Shown: positions 59,855 to 64,000 of the stretch, one piece after another | How the letters are laid out: every line of letters starts with the position of its first letter | How positions within the stretch are numbered: position 1 is the stretch's first letter | Notes under the pieces: generated by a model | Seen by the model: the letters and a program-made list of their open reading frames with translations, nothing else | Told to the model about the DNA's origin: nothing | The model's database searches: none | Translations under genes and position numbers: made by a program | Assembly: GCA_002472405.1 (NCBI GenBank) | Contig: DKRV01000032.1 | Coordinates: 99,004 to 163,003, forward strand | Direction: 5' to 3' | Source of the DNA: Clostridiales bacterium UBA7273 | GTDB taxonomy: Bacteria > Bacillota > Clostridia > Oscillospirales > Oscillospiraceae | DNA length: 64,000 nucleotides

Positions 59855-61276
59855 TCAGTCTTCCCAGCACTCGGTCTTGCCTTCAAGGCCGATACTCGAG
59901 GATTTAAATACTGGGTTCTTCCCCTCTCTGCGCTGGCTCATGTAATCCTTGAGCGCAGCCAGAGCAGGCTTTGCAATGATAATGATAACGGGAACGTTAA
60001 TGATGACCATGAATGCCTGGAGCATATCGGCGGTATCCCATACGATGCCTGCCGACAGCAGCGCGCCGACAAACACGAGTGCGGTAGCTATCAGGCGGAA
60101 GACGAGCATAAACGCCTTGGACGGAGTGCGCTTGAGAATAAACTTCAGGCAGCCCTCGGTGTAATAATAGTTGCCGATGAGCGTTGTGAATGCAAACAGG
60201 CTCATTGCGACGGCAATGAATATCGGGCCGAAATCACCCAGTGCAAGCTGCATGGACTGCTGAACATATGCAGCGCCGGCAGCGTCAGCAATAAGACCCT
60301 CGGGATTTGCGCACATGCACATCATTGCGGTTGCGGTACACACGAGCAGCGTGTCAATAAAAACGGACAGCATCTGCACGAGGCCCTGCTTTACAGGGTG
60401 CGATACGTCCGCCGACGCGGCAGCGTTGGGAGCCGAGCCCATACCGGCTTCGTTGGAGTAAAGGCCGCGCTTGATGCCCCACATCATGCAGGAGCCTGCA
60501 AAGCCGCCGAAGATTGCCTTGAAATCAAAGGCTGCGACAAAGATGTTCTTGAGAACCAGCGGCAGGTTCGTAATGTTCATGATGACGACTATGAGCGATA
60601 CGACTATGTAAATAAGCCCCATGACCGGAACGAGTACGCCGGTTATGTTGGTAAGGCGCTTGCCGCCGCCGAGTACGCACAGCGCAAACAGCACGGCAAG
60701 TATTGCACCAATAATGATCGGAGTCTTGCTCGGATCATAGAAGCTGAAGGTCTTAAAAGTGTCCTGAGTGTTGAAGGATGCAAGCATATTGTAGCCCACA
60801 ACATAGGTCAGGATAAGGATAACTGCGAAAATGACGCCGAGCCAGCGCTGTTTGAGCGCATTCTGCATGTAGTAGGACGGGCCGCCGTAGTAAGTTCCGT
60901 CAGGGTCCTTGTGCTTGTATATCTGAGCCAGAGTAGACTCAATGAACGCAGACGCTCCGCCGAGGATAGCGGTTATCCACATCCAGAAGATGGCGCCAAA
61001 TCCGCCGAGGCAGATAGCGGTTGAAACGCCGATGATATTGCCGGTGCCGACGCGGGACGCCGTCGATACCATCAGAGCGCCAAATGAGGATACGCTGCGC
61101 TTGTCTTTCGGCTTTTCGCTTACGACCTTGATAGACTCACCGAACAGGCGGACCTGCAAAAAGCCGGTGCGGACAGTGAAGTAAAGACCTGCCGCAATAA
61201 GGAACAGCGGCACTATGTACGGCTGATATAAAAAGCCGCTTATGGCGTTGATAACGCCGTGAATCGCTTCGATCAT
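59855..61276 (-). CDS. Alanine/glycine:cation symporter (AGCS family)
   Basis: A 473-residue transporter with about 10-11 membrane segments. The family signature GTGNIIGVSTAICLGGFGAI, ESTLAQIYKHKDPDGTYYGG and GLYSNEAGMGSAPNAAAS are intact. It imports alanine or glycine with Na+ or H+. I start it at ATG 61276, 8 bases after AGAGAGG; an upstream ATG at 61294 has no ribosome site. A promoter is at 61329-61357. Confidence 0.93.
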   Translation of the reverse strand: MIEAIHGVINAISGFLYQPYIVPLFLIAAGLYFTVRTGFLQVRLFGESIKVVSEKPKDKRSVSSFGALMVSTASRVGTGNIIGVSTAICLGGFGAIFWMWITAILGGASAFIESTLAQIYKHKDPDGTYYGGPSYYMQNALKQRWLGVIFAVILILTYVVGYNMLASFNTQDTFKTFSFYDPSKTPIIIGAILAVLFALCVLGGGKRLTNITGVLVPVMGLIYIVVSLIVVIMNITNLPLVLKNIFVAAFDFKAIFGGFAGSCMMWGIKRGLYSNEAGMGSAPNAAASADVSHPVKQGLVQMLSVFIDTLLVCTATAMMCMCANPEGLIADAAGAAYVQQSMQLALGDFGPIFIAVAMSLFAFTTLIGNYYYTEGCLKFILKRTPSKAFMLVFRLIATALVFVGALLSAGIVWDTADMLQAFMVIINVPVIIIIAKPALAALKDYMSQRREGKNPVFKSSSIGLEGKTECWED

Positions 61277-61328
61277 TAAACATACCTCTCTCATCTGATA
61301 TTTTTGTCGAAATTTTCGCGATGTTTAC

Positions 61329-61357
61329 ATTATAGACATATTCATGTACAATTGCAA
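61329..61357 (-). promoter_or_regulatory. Promoter of the AGCS symporter gene
   Basis: On the minus strand TTGCAA (61357-61352), 17 bases, TATAAT (61334-61329). The leader is about 45 bases. Confidence 0.65.
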
Positions 61358-61385
61358 GCTTTATCGGCGTCAAGACCCACGTTTC

Positions 61386-61406
61386 TGCGCAAATTTAAGT
61401 GCAATT
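61386..61406. promoter_or_regulatory. TGCGCA-N8-TGCAATT motif between two divergent transporter genes
   Basis: TGCGCA (61386-61391), eight bases, TGCAATT (61400-61406). The same half-sites with the same spacing occur at 55526-55546 upstream of nfnA. It lies about 30 bases from each of the two divergent promoters. Confidence 0.45.
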
Positions 61407-61439
61407 TTTGATATTGCTCATACGTCCGGCAAAAGCGTA

Positions 61440-61468
61440 TTGTGGTTTTGAGATAATGATGCTATAAT
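61440..61468 (+). promoter_or_regulatory. Promoter of the MFS transporter gene
   Basis: TTGTGG (61440-61445), 17 bases, TATAAT (61463-61468) with an extended TGn (61460-61462). Confidence 0.7.
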
Positions 61469-61503
61469 AATAAATCTTAAATCAGGCGAAAGGTTGTGAG
61501 ATT

Positions 61504-62697
61504 ATGAACCTGTCAAACAAAAAGTTAAATATCGACTATGCGCTGGTGCAGATGAGCTACTGGGTCACGAGCGCAGTTTTGTTCTGCTTCACGACCGTGT
61601 TCCTGCAGTTCAGAGGCTACTCCAACTACGAGATCGGCATCGTGTTCGCAGTCGGCAATATAATCGGGTTTATCGCGCAGCCGTTCATCGCCGGGCTTAT
61701 CGACAAAAGCCGGAAGCGCATACTGCTGCGCTGCATAAGGCTCTGCGCCGCGCTGTCTGCGCTGCTTATGCTGGGTGTGTATTTTCTCCCATCCGGCAGC
61801 GTCGGCATAATCGGGGCGTATGCCCTACTCATAGCAGGCAGCACGCTGCTAAACCCTCTGTGCATTTCGCTCAGCTTTTATATCGAAAGCTGGGGATGCG
61901 GTGTTAATTTCAGCCGGGCGCGCGCACTCGGCTCGCTGTCGTACGCGCTGTGCAATGTTGTTTTGGGCATGCTCGTCCAGCGAGTCAGCGCAAACGCCGT
62001 GCCGGTCTCATTCATCATATTCTCTGCGCTGCTCGGGCTTATCGCACTGCTGTTTATTCCCGGCGAGCGTGCGCATCGCGCATCTGCCGGCGCTTTTGAG
62101 CAGGCAAGCGGCGCAAAGCCCAGCGCACTTTCCGAGTTTGCAGGGGAAAACAAGCGCTTCATGCTGTTTCTGCTCGGAACGGCAGCGCTTTTCTTCACCC
62201 ACGGCATGATCGGAAACTTTATGATCGAGTTTATCCGAAACATAGGCGGCGGCAGCGAGGATATGGGCAACGTGCTTGCATTCATGACCGTTGCCGAGGT
62301 TCCTGTGATGCTGCTGTTTGGACGGCTTACAAGGCGCTTTAAGTGCTCTTCCCTGCTCAGATTTGCCGTCATCATGTTTTCCATAAAAGAGCTTATGATA
62401 TATCTTGCCTCGAGCATACCGGCACTGTACGCTGCCGAGGTCTTGCAGGCATTTTCGTTTGCGATATTCGTTCCTGCGTCGGTTCGGTATGTTGACGAGG
62501 TGATCGCAAGGCGTGACGCCGTGCGCGGCCAGGCGCTTGTAACTGCGATGATAACCCTCGGCAGCATATTTGCAAGCTACTTCGGCGGCCTGCTGCTGGA
62601 TACCTCAACGCCAAAATATACGCTGCTTATCGGCGTGATAGTGTCCGTCGCCGGTACGCTCATCATGCTCGGCGCGATACAAACAACCGAGAGTTAA
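61504..62697 (+). CDS. Major facilitator superfamily transporter (MFS_1-like)
   Basis: A 397-residue protein with about 12 hydrophobic segments. The first half has GYSNYEIGIVFAVGNIIGFIAQP and the charged loop DKSRKRILLRC, typical of the LacY/NupG-like MFS group. Substrate unknown. AAAGG is 10 bases before the ATG. It is divergent from the AGCS symporter; both share a regulatory gap. Confidence 0.87.
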   Translation: MNLSNKKLNIDYALVQMSYWVTSAVLFCFTTVFLQFRGYSNYEIGIVFAVGNIIGFIAQPFIAGLIDKSRKRILLRCIRLCAALSALLMLGVYFLPSGSVGIIGAYALLIAGSTLLNPLCISLSFYIESWGCGVNFSRARALGSLSYALCNVVLGMLVQRVSANAVPVSFIIFSALLGLIALLFIPGERAHRASAGAFEQASGAKPSALSEFAGENKRFMLFLLGTAALFFTHGMIGNFMIEFIRNIGGGSEDMGNVLAFMTVAEVPVMLLFGRLTRRFKCSSLLRFAVIMFSIKELMIYLASSIPALYAAEVLQAFSFAIFVPASVRYVDEVIARRDAVRGQALVTAMITLGSIFASYFGGLLLDTSTPKYTLLIGVIVSVAGTLIMLGAIQTTES

Positions 62698-62733
62698 ATT
62701 CTTTGCTTTGAAAACCGGAGTTTCCTCATGCAA

Positions 62734-62763
62734 AAATGGCAGTCCCAATTGGGACTGCCATTT
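62734..62763. terminator. Bidirectional terminator between the MFS gene and the tRNA-binding-domain gene
   Basis: AAATGGCAGTCCC (62734-62746) pairs with GGGACTGCCATTT (62751-62763); with the AATT loop the whole is a 30-bp palindrome. T/A-rich tails flank it on both sides. Confidence 0.85.
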
Positions 62764-62781
62764 AAATTTTGCAGCTAATTC

Positions 62782-63249
62782 TTAATACAGCTTGGCGCCT
62801 GCCGGGATGTGGGGATCGACCATCAGGAGGTGGAGCTTTTCTGTGCCTTCCTCGTGGTGGACAGCGCTGATCAACATACCGCAGGAGTCGATACCCATCA
62901 TGGGTCTGGGAGGCAGATTAGTGATCGCAATGCAGGTTTTGCCAATCAATTCTTCCGGCTCATAATACTCATGGATGCCGGAGAGGATGACGCGGTCGGT
63001 GCCTGTGCCGTCATCGAGGGTAAACTTGAGAAGCTTTTTGGACTTCTTCACGGCTTCGCATTCCTTAACCTTCACGGCACGGAAATCACTCTTGGAGAAG
63101 GTGTCAAAATCCACCTGATCCTGGAACAGCGGCTCGATCTGAACATTGGAAAAATCGATTTTTTCCTCCACGACCGGAGCCGCCTGAGCAGCCTCGGCAG
63201 GAGCCGAAACTTCCTTGGAAACCTTCTTGTCGGAGTCAAGCGGCTTCAT
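62782..63249 (-). CDS. Orphan MetRS-type C-terminal tRNA-binding domain (likely split from metG)
   Basis: A 155-residue protein. Residues ~1-45 are a Lys/Ala/Val-rich linker; residues ~48-155 are a complete OB-fold tRNA-binding domain: DFDTFSKSDFRAVKVKECEAVKKS, LDDGTGTDRVILSGIHEYY, CIAITNLPPRPMMGIDSCG, and an ending VDPHIPAGAKLY. This is the C-terminal domain normally fused to clostridial methionyl-tRNA synthetase. No catalytic part precedes it: the frame meets a stop 15 codons upstream (near 63292), in what looks like the end of an inserted element. ATG 63249 has no ribosome site. It may be a remnant of metG cut by the insertion, or a free-standing domain. Confidence 0.7.
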   Translation of the reverse strand: MKPLDSDKKVSKEVSAPAEAAQAAPVVEEKIDFSNVQIEPLFQDQVDFDTFSKSDFRAVKVKECEAVKKSKKLLKFTLDDGTGTDRVILSGIHEYYEPEELIGKTCIAITNLPPRPMMGIDSCGMLISAVHHEEGTEKLHLLMVDPHIPAGAKLY

Positions 63250-63262
63250 TGTCGGGACGAGA

Positions 63263-63342
63263 TTTCCGTAGTCACTATAACGTCCTATACCTTAATAAAG
63301 CCCCTTAATAGCTTCACGTTGCTTTTTTCCGTAAAACTATAA
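63263..63342. repeat. Imperfect direct repeats at the probable element end
   Basis: TTTCCGTA-GTC-ACTATAA (63263-63280) and TTTCCGTA-AA-ACTATAA (63326-63342) are direct repeats 63 bases apart. They lie between the orphan domain and the integrase gene, where recombinase core or arm sites are expected. The remainder of 63250-63544 is AT-rich with short GGTGT/GTACT repeats near 63375-63410 and no gene. Confidence 0.45.
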
Positions 63343-63496
63343 GTCGCCATCACTTCTCATATCTAACTGGAGGATGGCGTACTTTTTGGTGTGTTGGTGT
63401 ACTCATGTACTGTTCGATTTACAGTATGAAGTATTATAGCACAGACAAGCTCATTTTTCAATATATTCGACAAAATATCGGAATAATAGCGGAAAG

Positions 63497-63528
63497 CGGG
63501 AGGCCCTCTTGTTTTAGAGTACCTCCCG
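63497..63528 (-). terminator. Hairpin after the integrase gene
   Basis: CGGGAGG (63497-63503) pairs with CCTCCCG (63522-63528), with an inner CTCT/AGAG helix. It is 17 bases past the integrase stop. The T run after it is poor, so it may be a terminator or a structured element end. Confidence 0.5.
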
Positions 63529-63544
63529 ATCCTTTATAAAGACG

Positions 63545-64000
63545 TTATTCCTTTTGCTTTGCGAAATAAGCTTCCAGATTGCCCAGCTCTTTTTCGCGCA
63601 ACTCCTTCGTCACATCAGCATAAATGTTCATGGTAGTTGAGATATCCTGATGCCCAAGGATATCTTGCATGAGCTTGATATTCGTACCGGCTTCGCACAA
63701 CCTGGTTGTAAAGGTATGACGGAGGCTATGGCAGCTAAAGTTCGGCAAAAGCACTTCCGGACTCTCACTTTTCAGGAACTGCTCGTCATTACAATCGCGG
63801 ATAATTCTTTTAATTGCCTTATTGAGCGAAGCCTGTCCATACACCTCCCCATTGCGGTTCAAAAAGATAAAGTCGGAATACCCATCTATAACAGAATGGC
63901 ACTCAAGTCCTGCTTCTTGATGGTATTTCTTCTCCATCAGAAACGCTTCTTTCACAAACTCAAGCATCGGTATCTGTCTTACGCCAGCTTCGGTCTTGGG
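63545..64000 (-). CDS. int: Tyrosine recombinase (integrase of an integrative element), C-terminal part
   Basis: The frame is open to the right edge, so only the last 151 codons are visible; the upstream residues PKTEAGVRQIPML continue the same protein. It holds the catalytic domain: HSLRHTFTTRLCEAGTNIK (His-x-x-Arg), LGHQDISTTMNIY with the active tyrosine. The sequence resembles integrases of Tn916/Tn1549-like conjugative elements in Firmicutes. The gene points toward the orphan tRNA-binding domain, placing the element end at about 63250-63540. Confidence 0.9.
   Translation of the reverse strand, partial: PKTEAGVRQIPMLEFVKEAFLMEKKYHQEAGLECHSVIDGYSDFIFLNRNGEVYGQASLNKAIKRIIRDCNDEQFLKSESPEVLLPNFSCHSLRHTFTTRLCEAGTNIKLMQDILGHQDISTTMNIYADVTKELREKELGNLEAYFAKQKE

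Noticed and set aside
1..64000. CRISPR arrays, rRNA, tRNA, restriction or toxin-antitoxin systems
   Set aside because: I looked for regularly spaced repeats, conserved rRNA words, tRNA-like cloverleafs in the gaps and small paired genes; none was convincing. A tRNAscan or Infernal run would be decisive for RNA genes.

Overview
The window is a 64 kb chromosomal piece of a Gram-positive, endospore-forming, anaerobic member of the Clostridia, most like the Oscillospiraceae/Ruminococcaceae. The evidence is gene content: PolC-type polymerase, SpoIIGA-SigE, a SpoVB-type flippase, RqcP, an LCP protein, TagA/WecG and an S-layer (SLH) protein. A butyryl-CoA:acetate-type CoA-transferase and an NfnAB transhydrogenase point to fermentative butyrate metabolism. 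The DNA is fairly GC-rich in genes and AT-rich between them. I see no rRNA, tRNA or CRISPR array. No gap exceeds 300 bp; the longest (63250-63544, 55445-55710, 57962-58214 and 61277-61503) hold the regulatory or element-end signals listed.

Layout. 1-10534: mostly minus-strand housekeeping genes (comEC start, HIT, alaS, U32 protein, mltG, 5-FCL, tmk, tagA, sirtuin, HAD, 8-oxoG glycosylase), plus one unlisted small Cys/Gly-rich gene on the plus strand. 10653-13204: a plus-strand operon of CoA-transferase, prolyl-tRNA editing protein and MTA/SAH nucleosidase. 13265-32492: a long minus-strand run, spoU-dprA-topA-trmFO-plsX-rnc-radical SAM-smc-ftsY-rdgB-yhbY-nadD/yqeK-LCP-rsfS-leuS, then rpsU with its own consensus promoter and a small membrane zinc-ribbon gene. 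32586-44182: a second minus-strand cluster, DMT transporter-pyrH-frr-uppS-dxr-rseP-ispG-polC-phosphodiester glycosidase, joining isoprenoid/cell-wall lipid synthesis to replication and translation.

44324-47143: spoIIGA-sigE (mother-cell sporulation switch) and a strongly codon-biased SLH protein. 47202-51754 (minus): rqcP, hup, SpoVB-like flippase, an MBL-fold protein and murC. 51882-54447 (plus): cca, a type-4 uracil-DNA glycosylase and a GNAT protein; cca and murC have divergent promoters with overlapping -35 boxes. 54473-62697: galM, nfnAB, a GntR regulator, EcsC, an AGCS symporter and an MFS transporter, with repeated TGCGCA-type motifs upstream of nfnAB and between the two transporters. 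62782-64000: an orphan MetRS-type tRNA-binding domain beside the integrase end of an integrative element that runs off the right edge.

Most of the window is conserved core genome. The points that merit a second look are regulatory (apparent leaderless spoIIGA and spoU transcripts, shared operator-like motifs, overlapping divergent promoters), structural (short-armed SMC, NadD-YqeK fusion, an MBL protein lacking a metal ligand) and the element junction at the right end. I did not find a convincing new multi-gene system. All calls were made by reading the sequence without database searches.
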